The notes under the pieces: model-generated | Seen by the model: the letters and a program-made list of their open reading frames with translations, nothing else | Databases searched by the model: none | What the model was told of the DNA's origin: nothing | DNA from: JACOXT01 sp964372855 | Lineage (GTDB): Bacteria; Patescibacteriota; Microgenomatia; Levybacterales; UBA12049 | NCBI GenBank assembly: GCA_964372855.1 | Contig: CAYJRY010000004.1 | Span: 1-47,992 of the forward strand | DNA length: 47,992 nt | Direction: 5' to 3' | Shown: in pieces, positions 17,051 through 24,491 of the stretch | How the letters are laid out: each line of letters begins with the position of its first letter | How positions within the stretch are numbered: position 1 is the stretch's first letter | Made by a program: the position numbers and the translations under genes

Positions 17051-18220
17051 TTATAGCATATTTATGACTCCCAAAAGCCATTTTAAAAACTCCTTACCAG
17101 TTTTTATTCCAAATATATCAGTTAAATTTTCCTTATTATTTTCTATTGATTTGAAAGTTTTATCTAAAGGCAAGTTTGTAGTTGAGCTGCTTGTTTTTTC
17201 TAAATCATCCTCAAGTACTGGACTTCCTTTTATTTTTGGTAAATCTTGAATTGCAAGATAAGAAGGCGCAGGAGCACCATGTTGATTAATAAGTGAGAAT
17301 GCTTCATATGGACCGCTTCCAGCATGAAGTAGAAAGGGAGTAACCGCAATAATACTATCATCAGACCAAACATTTATAAATGCTTGTTTAATATAACTTC
17401 CTATTAATTTATCTGAAATTGCTTCTCTTGACCATCCTGTTTCTGTAATAAAAATTGGTAATTTTTTACCACTAAGACGTTCTGCCAAATTAGCTTCAAA
17501 TCTATAGCTAGTAATGCTTTTTGAAGTTGCGATCCAAGGAGGTTGGGAAAAAGCAGGATTTGGATATGAATGACTCCCAAGACCATCAATTTTGCCAAAT
17601 ATTCCTGGAACCTCATCGTTCATCCCAATCATAAAATCATATTGGTTTATAGAAGTTCCAGCAACATTGGCAGATGCGTTATCAAGTCCTGATGATATTA
17701 TAAAAAAATCATCATCCAAGGATTTGAACGCATCCACTGCATAATTTAATATTTGAGCATATTCCGAAGGATTAGTTGCGCCCTGCCATTCATCACTCCT
17801 GTTGACTTCGTTATAGACAACAATATATTTATTTTTTGTTGGCCAATTTAAGGAATTTAGAAAATTAGCAAAATCTATTATGTCAAAATAGGAAGGCTTT
17901 CTCCAAACTTTGGTGTCAAAATAGTAATTTTCGGATGCAATTCTTAGTATTGGTATTACATGAAGTCTCTTGGCGTCATCCATAAATTTCTGCCACTTAT
18001 CCAAATTCCTATCGTGTGCTTGAATAGGGATTGTTACATAACCCCAATCACCACCCGTTGAATTAACAAGGCTGGATGCTTTATCAAGTTCTGAGGGAAA
18101 TAATATGTGAACACCGAATTTGTTGTTTGGCGAAGAATGAGGGTCAACAATCGCGTAAGCGATTGGTGCAATTTTTGTAATAAAAAATATAATTAATATA
18201 AGCTTTATAACTTTCAGCAT
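17051..18220 (-). CDS. Secreted clan-A glycoside hydrolase-like protein
   Basis: The protein is exported: an N-terminal hydrophobic segment (residues 5-22) ends in AYA. The mature part has the (beta/alpha)8 glycosidase pattern: an acid/base glutamate in VVYNEVN (Glu138), SHSYPNP after a long loop, and the nucleophile glutamate in FITETGW (Glu260). Specific family and substrate are not assigned. The chosen ATG gives 389 residues; a TTG nine bases upstream (18229) would overlap the TGA of the SGNH hydrolase gene in the sequence TTGA and may be used by coupling. It is cotranscribed with the SGNH hydrolase, suggesting joint action on extracellular or envelope carbohydrate. Confidence 0.82.
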   Translation of the reverse strand: MLKVIKLILIIFFITKIAPIAYAIVDPHSSPNNKFGVHILFPSELDKASSLVNSTGGDWGYVTIPIQAHDRNLDKWQKFMDDAKRLHVIPILRIASENYYFDTKVWRKPSYFDIIDFANFLNSLNWPTKNKYIVVYNEVNRSDEWQGATNPSEYAQILNYAVDAFKSLDDDFFIISSGLDNASANVAGTSINQYDFMIGMNDEVPGIFGKIDGLGSHSYPNPAFSQPPWIATSKSITSYRFEANLAERLSGKKLPIFITETGWSREAISDKLIGSYIKQAFINVWSDDSIIAVTPFLLHAGSGPYEAFSLINQHGAPAPSYLAIQDLPKIKGSPVLEDDLEKTSSSTTNLPLDKTFKSIENNKENLTDIFGIKTGKEFLKWLLGVINML

Positions 18221-18225
18221 AAAGT

Positions 18226-19059
18226 TCAATCAAACTTAATAGAAGCTATAATCAACTTTGCTGTAAATGCGTGTCCTGCAGCTGATGGATGTATTCCATC
18301 ATCCTTATTTACCAAATATGGATCGCCAAAAATACCATCAATTCTTGATTTATGATAAGCATTTATTAATGGTACATTCTCAGAACTTGCTAAATTAACA
18401 ATATTATCTAACTGCTCAATTATGTTTTTAGCATGTTGGTAGGCAAAATCTTCAGGCATATTAACGCCATTTTTGCCACTACCAAAACCATTTTTAAGTG
18501 GTGCTATTTCTGCTAAAAGATATATATTAGAAGAAATAGCCTTTGACTTAGTAATAAGTTCTTTAAGTAGTGTGTAATGTTTATTTTTATCATGCGTTGA
18601 GAAAGGGTTATAAGCAAAAGAACCAATAATTAAAATATCTGGACGAAGGGTAGAAAGTGGCGGAAAATTTCTTTCTCTATTCACAAATGAACTTTCAAAT
18701 CGCATCAAACCTTGTTCAACATTTTGTCCACCAATACCGTAATTATATAAATTAAATTTTGTATCGGGATAAGTATTTGCAAGTACTTTTTGAAGAGGTT
18801 CAAGATTCTCTCCCATTGTGTCTATCATGGAATCACCAAATAATGCAATCGAATATGATTGTTTCTTTAAAGACATAGTAGATGGAGTAGGTGTAACTGA
18901 GGGGGAAGATGTTGGAGTCAATATTACTGTAGCTTTTGGTGTAATTAAAGCTGAGGCAGAAAGTAGTGGCTTTGATTGATTTTTTGAATAATTATAAAAC
19001 AAAAATAAACTTAAAATTATTAAGATTAATGACATAATTATCAAAAAATATTTAGGCAT
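18226..19059 (-). CDS. SGNH/GDSL-family hydrolase, membrane-anchored
   Basis: This 277-residue protein has one N-terminal membrane segment (residues 4-24), a Thr/Pro/Ser-rich linker (40-62), then an SGNH esterase domain: block I FGDS with Ser77, GIGGQN (block II Gly), and the C-terminal DGIHP with Asp254 and His257. The active site should lie outside the cell. Likely substrates are acyl or acetyl esters on surface polymers. A TATAAT box on the complement (19072-19077) lies 12 bases before the ATG. It ends in TGA and leads into the glycoside hydrolase gene. Confidence 0.85.
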   Translation of the reverse strand: MPKYFLIIMSLILIILSLFLFYNYSKNQSKPLLSASALITPKATVILTPTSSPSVTPTPSTMSLKKQSYSIALFGDSMIDTMGENLEPLQKVLANTYPDTKFNLYNYGIGGQNVEQGLMRFESSFVNRERNFPPLSTLRPDILIIGSFAYNPFSTHDKNKHYTLLKELITKSKAISSNIYLLAEIAPLKNGFGSGKNGVNMPEDFAYQHAKNIIEQLDNIVNLASSENVPLINAYHKSRIDGIFGDPYLVNKDDGIHPSAAGHAFTAKLIIASIKFD

Positions 19060-19090
19060 TATAATTCTGATATTATATCATTGATATTAA

Positions 19091-20248
19091 ATGATAAAAA
19101 AAATACTGTTGTTATTTTTAATCTGGAGATCATTCCTATTTATTCCACTATTAATTTCAAATATTTTCATAATATCCCGCACTAATTACAATTATACTCT
19201 CTTAACCCATTTTCTTCCTCCAAGTAGTAATTTACTATCGAATTTTTTAATATATCCATTTGGAAATTTTGATTCAGTTTATTACTTATTAATTGCCGCG
19301 AGAGGATATACTATTGAAGCTGGTTTTTTTCCACTTTTTCCATTAACTATTTTTTTAGCAACATCTTTGATTGTTCCATCAGCTGTAGGATTGGAGTTTA
19401 GTATACAACAATATTTTGTAAGTTTAGCTTTAGTAACTTTTTATTATTTATTAAGTCTTATTGTTATGCATAAGTTAATAAAAATAGATTATAAAGGCAA
19501 TATTGCCATTTGGAGTATAATTTTCTTATTAGTTTTTCCAACATCTTTTTTTTATGCCACCATATATTCAGAAGGTTTATTTTTGCTTTTAACTTTGTTG
19601 ACATTTTATTTCGCAAGAAAGAATAAATGGTTGCTAGCAGGAATTTTCGGCGGACTTTTAACTGCTACAAGAATTGTGGGTATCGCAATACTGCCAGCAT
19701 TAATTTTAGAATTTCTAACCTCTCCAAGGCGAGGCCTTGCAAAGCTAAAAATACTATATCTACTTCTGGTGCCAATGGGAATTTTATCTTATACGATTTT
19801 TAATTATTTTAAATGGGGTGATGCGTTTTATTTTATTTCCGCACAAGGTAATCTCCAAAACAATAGATCAGTGGACTCGATTGTTTTACTTCCTCAAACA
19901 ATATTTAGATACTTCAAAATTTTCCTGACTGTAAATCCAACAATTTATGAGTTTTGGATAGCGATTTTCGAATTTGGAGCATTCGCTTTCGCAATTGTCA
20001 TGCTTTTTATGGCATGGAAGAAAAAAGTTAGACTGTCCTATCTAATATTTTCTGTAATTGCTTTTATAATTCCTCTTTCAACAGGAACGATGAGCGGCCT
20101 CCCCAGATACATTCTCCCACTTTTTCCAATATTTATTGCGCTAGTCCTTGTACAAAACAAAGTTTTAAAAATGTTATATATGATAATATCCACAATTCTT
20201 TTAGTTTTATACTTCGCTCTATTCTCAAAAGGCTTTTTTATCGCTTAG
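19091..20248 (+). CDS. PIG-V-like GT-C mannosyltransferase, membrane protein
   Basis: This 385-residue protein has about ten hydrophobic helices and the PIG-V-type signature in the first outer loop: NFDSVYYLLIAARGY followed by FFPLFPL, the Asp being the expected catalytic base of lipid-phosphate-sugar-dependent GT-C enzymes. In eukaryotes PIG-V adds mannose to GPI lipid; the bacterial acceptor is unknown. Codons around 19719-19752 (protein LTSPRRGLAKLKI) come from a palindromic repeat also found beside the RAYT transposase at 43.2-43.9 kb. The C-terminal 24 bases overlap the convergent gene. Confidence 0.8.
   Translation: MIKKILLLFLIWRSFLFIPLLISNIFIISRTNYNYTLLTHFLPPSSNLLSNFLIYPFGNFDSVYYLLIAARGYTIEAGFFPLFPLTIFLATSLIVPSAVGLEFSIQQYFVSLALVTFYYLLSLIVMHKLIKIDYKGNIAIWSIIFLLVFPTSFFYATIYSEGLFLLLTLLTFYFARKNKWLLAGIFGGLLTATRIVGIAILPALILEFLTSPRRGLAKLKILYLLLVPMGILSYTIFNYFKWGDAFYFISAQGNLQNNRSVDSIVLLPQTIFRYFKIFLTVNPTIYEFWIAIFEFGAFAFAIVMLFMAWKKKVRLSYLIFSVIAFIIPLSTGTMSGLPRYILPLFPIFIALVLVQNKVLKMLYMIISTILLVLYFALFSKGFFIA
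19719..19752 (+). repeat. REP-like palindrome inside the PIG-V-like gene
   Basis: The core is CAAGGC-GAG-GCCTTG, a perfect 6-bp stem with a 3-base loop. The 25 bases 19719-19743 match exactly the reverse complement of 43886-43910, and 19724-19752 match 43178-43206 at 25 of 29 positions. Both other copies flank the RAYT transposase. This is the fullest copy, carrying both outer arms. It is in frame and adds a basic segment to a cytoplasmic loop. Confidence 0.85.
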
Positions 20249-20830
20249 TACCAATCCAACATCGCCAATAAGACTTCTTATGTCTTTAAGATTACGTTGA
20301 TTCTTTGAAAGTTCAATAATTTGGTTAGATGGTAAAGTTAATGGAAATGAACTCTTCCAGATACTGGAATAGTTTGAAGCAAAGGCACAATTTACACTAA
20401 TACAATTATCTAAATTAAAAATACGGAATACAAAGTTCTGCAAAAAAACATCTGAAGGATATGTTGCAAATCCACTATTTATTACTTTTCTTTCTCTGTT
20501 TTCTTCATTCATTTCTATATCCTGCCATTCAAAATTTCTAGGAGAAAATGAGGTAAGCCTTAAAAACTTTCCCATATTAGGTGCGGCTTGCAAATCACTG
20601 TTAACAACTTTATCATCTTTATATACAATGTAAACAAGTGCATTAATTGCTGTTATTCTTCTTGGCTTTCTAAATATAAGTTCTGGAGTTAATTTTAATA
20701 AAAGTTCATTTTTATCTCGAACAGCAATATCGATCAATACTTTTGATTCAGTAAAGTAAAAATGCGCACCATCTGTTTCTTCTTTCTTAAGCCTTGTTGT
20801 GAATACTTTTATCCTTTCAACTAAAGACAT
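20225..20830 (-). CDS. Hypothetical protein, 201 aa
   Basis: I do not recognise this protein. It has no signal peptide or membrane segment; the pattern suggests mixed alpha/beta, with FLRLTSFSPRNFEWQDIE in the middle. It overlaps the convergent PIG-V-like gene by 24 bases at its 3' end and lies 37 bases before the metalloprotease gene stop on the same strand, so it could be the distal... its ATG faces away from that gene's end and both may share one transcript. Confidence 0.65.
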   Translation of the reverse strand: MSLVERIKVFTTRLKKEETDGAHFYFTESKVLIDIAVRDKNELLLKLTPELIFRKPRRITAINALVYIVYKDDKVVNSDLQAAPNMGKFLRLTSFSPRNFEWQDIEMNEENRERKVINSGFATYPSDVFLQNFVFRIFNLDNCISVNCAFASNYSSIWKSSFPLTLPSNQIIELSKNQRNLKDIRSLIGDVGLVLSDKKAF

Positions 20831-20867
20831 ACTAATTATTTAATTTTTAGAAGCTTTTTATATAACA

Positions 20868-21842
20868 CTACTGAGGTTTTGTAAAGTTTTCTCGTCTTAG
20901 CTCATCTAGCAAACCCTTAAGACCATGGTGTTTTATTATGCTGACTGCATAATTGGCCTTGTGATTCAATATCTCCCACATACTTATTTTTCTACAAGCA
21001 TATTCAAGTGCCGTTATATCATCTGGAGATAAATAGGTTACCAATGTGGTTCGAGGATACATTATTGCATTTTCATTATTAATATGTCCAATACTCAAAG
21101 CGTGACCCAATTCATGGGCAAGCGTATGGACAAGTTCATCATTGGATATATAGAAATAAACTACAATTCTTCGTCCATTTTCGTCTTTTACGTAAGTTCC
21201 TTCCTCAGGTCTATATTTTAACTGTTCATTATACTCACTAATCGTCTGATTCAAATCATTTATACGGGAATTGTATTGATTTGTTGATTGGTTGATTGAC
21301 GCGGCTAATTGATTTAAGTATTGGGCATCTTGTTGAAGAGCTAATTGTTTATCACTAAGTTCTTTGTACTTTTCAGGAGGTGCCCCACCTTGAGAATTCC
21401 AATAGTCAATTTCATCATTTAACGAAGCTAATTTTTTTTCAAATTCTAAAACTTTTCTTTCGTATTCTTCAATTGCTGGTTCGATTTTACTTTTTTTATC
21501 CAACAATTCTTTATCAATTTTTGAAATTTGAGTTGTTAGCATTTGTCGATCGTCATAAACTAAACTAACTGTTAAATCACCATCTGCGCTATAAATAAAT
21601 ATATCTTTTCCATAAGCATTATTCCAGGTACTTACCGCTTTAAGGATATTTTGCATAAATTCTTCTCTTGTAATATTAAATCGTCCATCAATGCTTCCTA
21701 TTCTGTATTTAATTGCGGTATCGCAAGGGGACTGGTAAAATATATTTTCTAAATTTTGAGCCAAAACAGCCCTATTTTGAAAAGAAGCATATGCAACAAA
21801 GCCTATTAGTAAAGCTACCAAAATCCAGATTATTTTTCTCAT
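20868..21842 (-). CDS. Matrixin-type secreted metalloprotease with coiled-coil insert
   Basis: This 324-residue protein has an N-terminal membrane segment or signal (residues 3-20) and the metzincin zinc motif HELGHALSIGH (His243, Glu244, His247, His253) followed by the Met-turn region with MYP (Met261). The N-terminal part of the catalytic fold (residues 37-100, CDTAIKYRIGSIDGRF...DLTVSLVYDDR) is separated from the zinc helix by a predicted coiled coil (103-208). Matrixins normally lack this insert, which could form a stalk or regulate access. A decayed copy of the N-terminal part lies at 22.48-22.65 kb. It is divergent from the ABM-like gene, and that arrangement was duplicated too. Confidence 0.85.
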   Translation of the reverse strand: MRKIIWILVALLIGFVAYASFQNRAVLAQNLENIFYQSPCDTAIKYRIGSIDGRFNITREEFMQNILKAVSTWNNAYGKDIFIYSADGDLTVSLVYDDRQMLTTQISKIDKELLDKKSKIEPAIEEYERKVLEFEKKLASLNDEIDYWNSQGGAPPEKYKELSDKQLALQQDAQYLNQLAASINQSTNQYNSRINDLNQTISEYNEQLKYRPEEGTYVKDENGRRIVVYFYISNDELVHTLAHELGHALSIGHINNENAIMYPRTTLVTYLSPDDITALEYACRKISMWEILNHKANYAVSIIKHHGLKGLLDELRRENFTKPQ

Positions 21843-21962
21843 AATTCTAAATATATATTTTACTCTAAAATTAACACTAAAATCTATAATAATTAATAAA
21901 ACTATGAATTCCCTATTAATTAGTTTGCAAACTTTATTTATATATATTAATATTCAACTTCT

Positions 21963-22352
21963 ATGGAAACAGAGCAGGAAATTCTAAATAGATCTGACAA
22001 ACTAATAACTGTTACAAAAATTGTTTTACCAAAGAATAATCCACAACTACTCAGAGAATTCATGAGGCATGCTACCAGATTAAGAAGTGAAACAGATTCA
22101 AACGAAAAAATTCCAGGACTTATAAGTTCAAATTTTTTTATAGGCGAGAATGCCGCCTGGACAGTGCAGCACTGGGTAAGTAGAGAACATATGGTTAATT
22201 TTCTTCGGGAATCTGCAAATCACATAGAGGCTATGATTTTTGCTAGAGAAAACAATTTTTCCACATTCTCAACTTCGTGGACAGGAGATAAGTTACCAAA
22301 TTTTGAATTGATAAAACAAAAGCTTCATGAGGAGGAAGAAAAAAGAAGATAA
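21963..22352 (+). CDS. ABM-like (dimeric alpha/beta barrel) small protein
   Basis: This 129-residue protein has the pattern of an antibiotic-biosynthesis-monooxygenase-like ferredoxin fold: a strand (LITVTKIVLPK), a helix (NPQLLREFMRHATRLRSE), GLISSNFFIGE, AAWTVQHWVSREHMVNFL and a second helix. Such domains are small oxygenases or stress proteins, but no catalytic residue can be fixed here; the family assignment is tentative. TAATAT lies 9 bases before the ATG. A decayed copy of its C-terminal part is found at 22682-22750. Confidence 0.6.
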   Translation: METEQEILNRSDKLITVTKIVLPKNNPQLLREFMRHATRLRSETDSNEKIPGLISSNFFIGENAAWTVQHWVSREHMVNFLRESANHIEAMIFARENNFSTFSTSWTGDKLPNFELIKQKLHEEEEKRR

Positions 22353-22469
22353 ACACATGTTACAACTTTTGAGGCACGAGAGGTATTTTACAATATAGCA
22401 TAGCTAATACAGCATACAAACTTATCCCTAATGTGTCTAGCTATAACACACCTTGTGTATAACATGCTG

Positions 22470-22650
22470 GTACTCAGGAGAACTTCCTTTGTAATGTTAA
22501 ATCGCGAATCAATACTATCTAAACTATATTGAATATAAGTATTACAACCGGATTGATATAATATGCTATCTAATTTTGAGCTATAACCTTATTTTGAAAA
22601 GACGCATATACAGTGTCAGGTATGGTAAACCAAGCAGGCTATTATAAACC
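22470..22650 (-). pseudogene. Decayed copy of the metalloprotease N-terminal region
   Basis: On the minus strand this stretch translates over about 40 codons to a sequence with ILYQSGCNTYIQYSLDS and IDSRFNITKE, matching IFYQSPCDTAIKYRIGS and IDGRFNITRE of the intact protease. DNA similarity continues through the CCTTATTTTGAAAAGACGCATAT region into the signal-peptide part. Neither an intact start nor the zinc domain is present, so it is a remnant. Confidence 0.8.
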
Positions 22651-22681
22651 TCTTAAAAAACTCCATTAACCATATAAGGAA

Positions 22682-22750
22682 ATGATTTTTGCAAATGAAA
22701 ATAACCATCCTTCTATTTCAGTACTATTCGCTGGTGAAAAAATGTTATAA
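22682..22750 (+). pseudogene. Decayed copy of the ABM-like gene 3' part
   Basis: These 69 bases read MIFANENNHPSISVLFAGEK before a stop, matching MIFARENNFSTFSTSWTGDK near the C terminus of the ABM-like protein. The first two thirds of the gene are missing. Together with the protease remnant beside it, it shows that the whole divergent pair was once duplicated. The rest of 22353-22893 shows no open gene. Confidence 0.75.
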
Positions 22751-22893
22751 ATTTTTCATCTTTCAATATCAATCCAATCCTATAATTGGGTAACAAAGTT
22801 CCTTACAATAGCTTTACGGTATTTCGACATACTTTTTATATTGTTCTAGTTTAATATAGGCATTCAATAAATTTATGAAAGGAGGTGAAAAAC

Positions 22894-23136
22894 ATGGCAG
22901 ATAATCAGATTTCTCAAGACGAAATGGCACAAGAAGGCCAAGACAGGGGCCAAAAAGGTGGACAGTCGTCTAAGCAAGGAAAAAAGAGTGGAAAAAGAGG
23001 CTTTGCTGCAATGGACCCTGAAGAGCAAAGAGATATTGCAAGAAAGGGAGGACAGGCGGCGCACGAATCGGGCAGCGCTCATGAGTTTACGTCCGAAGAA
23101 GCAGCTGAGGCCGGTAGAAAAGGAGGTAGTCAATAA
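22894..23136 (+). CDS. KGG-motif stress-type small protein (80 aa)
   Basis: This very hydrophilic protein has repeated glycine-rich KGG motifs: GQKGGQSSK, ARKGGQAAHESG and AGRKGGSQ. They match the con-10/GsiB-type stress family, whose members accumulate in stationary phase, desiccation or starvation; biochemical function is unknown. The start is the ATG at 22894, because a near-perfect Shine-Dalgarno AAAGGAGGTGA (22878-22888) sits 5 bases upstream; the GTG at 22885 lies inside that site. A hairpin terminator follows. A second, smaller KGG gene is at 26.6-26.8 kb. Confidence 0.88.
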   Translation: MADNQISQDEMAQEGQDRGQKGGQSSKQGKKSGKRGFAAMDPEEQRDIARKGGQAAHESGSAHEFTSEEAAEAGRKGGSQ

Positions 23137-23154
23137 AAGTCTATCTCTTACGTT

Positions 23155-23190
23155 ATAAATAAGGTAGCCTAATGAAGCCACCTTATTTAT
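23155..23190. terminator. Terminator hairpin after the KGG gene
   Basis: Arms 23155-23168 and 23177-23190 (ATAAATAAGGTAGC with its complement) pair over 14 bp with one mismatch and an 8-base loop. The outer AT-rich arms give T-rich 3' flanks on both strands, so it can work in both directions. From here to the tRNA-Lys gene (23191-23409) I see no gene or clear signal. Confidence 0.65.
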
Positions 23191-23409
23191 ACGAACTTAT
23201 CAATCTTAGATTTATAAATTTTATTTTTTCAATTTACCCCAAACCAGCAAATTCTTTTACGGAAAAGTAAATACAAAAGTAAGCAACGAATACGTTTCAC
23301 GAACTTTGTTAAAAGGGATTTTATGTGGAAAATAAATACATCCGAACGGATAGTTTAGCATCTTCTGTAATTCTAATTTGATCATTTGCGGATAAAAATG
23401 GCAAGAATG

Positions 23410-23481
23410 TGAGCCGGCAGGGATTCGAACCCTGGACCAAGAGCTTAAAAGGCTCCTGCTCTACCACTGAGCTACCGACCC
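23410..23481 (-). tRNA. tRNA-Lys (anticodon TTT)
   Basis: The acceptor stem pairs 23475-23481 (GGGTCGG read on the minus strand) with 23411-23417; the discriminator is A. D arm (GCTCAGTGGTAGAGC), anticodon loop CTTTTAA with TTT, and T loop TTCGAAT are all canonical. No CCA is encoded. Confidence 0.95.
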
Positions 23482-23535
23482 TAAATGGGACAAAACTTAT
23501 GTTTTCTCCCAATGATTTTCTCTCAATTTAATTCA

Positions 23536-23564
23536 CAAAGGTTTAAGCCTGAAATAAACCTTTG
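23536..23564. other. Perfect 10-bp hairpin of unknown role
   Basis: CAAAGGTTTA (23536-23545) and TAAACCTTTG (23555-23564) are perfectly complementary around 9 bases. It lies between the tRNA-Lys gene and the MscS-like promoter. No T-run follows on either strand, so it may be an operator or a processing site rather than a terminator. Confidence 0.4.
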
Positions 23565-23602
23565 CGAAATAGATAAGTTATTATAGCAACTTTTACTATT
23601 AC

Positions 23603-23631
23603 TTGACAAGATAAATAAAAATAAATAAACT
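23603..23631 (+). promoter_or_regulatory. Promoter of the MscS-like gene
   Basis: TTGACA (23603-23608), a 17-base spacer and TAAACT (23626-23631). The predicted transcript has a leader of roughly 35-40 bases containing the Shine-Dalgarno AAAGGAGGTGA, unlike the leaderless genes of the window. Confidence 0.6.
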
Positions 23632-23675
23632 GATAGAAAGTCTGTTTTTGGAAGGAAAGGAGGTGAAAAATATTT

Positions 23676-24338
23676 ATGACGCAAGATATTGGTCAAACAC
23701 TCCTTACATCTCTAAACAATGGAGTCGCAGCTGTGGTGAGCTTTGTCCCAAAAATCATAGCAGGAACTATAGTACTTCTAATTGGTATAATCGTTGCTTC
23801 AATTCTTAAGCAAGTTGTATTGGGAATATTTAAAACCCTTAAAATAGAAACGCTTCTTCATAGGTATGGCGTACCTGAGGCAAAAGAGGAATTCAACTGG
23901 TCAAATATATTTTCTGAAATTGTGAGATGGTTTGTGATAATAGTTTTTCTTTTGCCAACAGCGGATATTTGGGGTTTACCAAGAGTTGTTACTCTTTTGA
24001 ATGAATTTTTACTTTATTTGCCAAACGTGTTCGTTGCTGCAATAATTGCTGTCGTAGGATTTGTTTTGGCACGTTTAGCACATGATTTGGTGCTTGCATC
24101 TATTAAAGGATTATCATTAGAAACAGCAAATACCATAGCATCAGCAACAAGTTGGGCAATAAATGTATTTGTAATATTGGCAGTCCTAAATCAACTTGGA
24201 GTTGCAACTGATTTAATAAGAATTCTCTTTACAGGTTTTGTAGCCATGCTTGCATTGGCTGGTGGAATTGCTTTTGGATTAGGAGGCCAAAACTCAGCAA
24301 GAGAGATTGTTGAGGCAATTAGACGAAAATTCAAATAA
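23676..24338 (+). CDS. Mechanosensitive-channel-like membrane protein (conserved TM helix repeats)
   Basis: This 220-residue protein has four or five hydrophobic helices and two MscS-like conserved TM-helix units: IIAGTIVLLIGIIVASILKQ and LPNVFVAAIIAVVGFVLARL. It ends with a glycine/alanine-rich pore-like helix (ALAGGIAFGLGGQNSAREIVE). It lacks the large cytoplasmic MscS domain. Osmotic protection is inferred. A near-perfect Shine-Dalgarno (AAAGGAGGTGA) precedes the ATG by about 10 bases. Its neighbours are stress-type genes. Confidence 0.82.
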   Translation: MTQDIGQTLLTSLNNGVAAVVSFVPKIIAGTIVLLIGIIVASILKQVVLGIFKTLKIETLLHRYGVPEAKEEFNWSNIFSEIVRWFVIIVFLLPTADIWGLPRVVTLLNEFLLYLPNVFVAAIIAVVGFVLARLAHDLVLASIKGLSLETANTIASATSWAINVFVILAVLNQLGVATDLIRILFTGFVAMLALAGGIAFGLGGQNSAREIVEAIRRKFK

Positions 24339-24368
24339 CTTGTTGGTAATCTAAATTTAAGTTATAAT
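24339..24368 (+). promoter_or_regulatory. tRNA-Glu promoter
   Basis: TTGTTG (24339-24344), 18 bases and a perfect TATAAT (24363-24368), 12 bases before the first base of the tRNA. The -35 box directly abuts the stop of the MscS-like gene. Confidence 0.6.
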
Positions 24369-24380
24369 AGGCATTGATAT

Positions 24381-24454
24381 GCCGCCATCGTCTAGTGGCC
24401 TAGGACATCTGGTTTTCAGCCAGGTAATCAGGGGTTCGAATCCCCTTGGCGGTA
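24381..24454 (+). tRNA. tRNA-Glu (anticodon TTC)
   Basis: The acceptor 24381-24387 pairs with 24447-24453, closing with a G-U pair at position 1-72. The anticodon loop TTTTCAG has TTC; the D arm TCGTCTAGTGGCCTAGGA and T loop TTCGAAT are canonical for tRNA-Glu. CCA is not encoded. Confidence 0.95.
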
Positions 24455-24491
24455 CTAATTACAGTTTTCAGTCTACATTTATCCTCAATAT

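Noticed and set aside
18226..18228. TGA recoded as glycine (Gracilibacteria/SR1 code)
   Set aside because: TGA ends the SGNH hydrolase at the expected point after its last conserved block, and long genes show no internal TGA.
22885..22893. GTG at 22885 as start of the KGG protein
   Set aside because: The GTG is part of the Shine-Dalgarno AAAGGAGGTGA used by the ATG at 22894.
23191..23409. Hidden gene between the KGG terminator and tRNA-Lys
   Set aside because: All frames have frequent stops and no start with a ribosome site or a leaderless -10 box; treated as non-coding.
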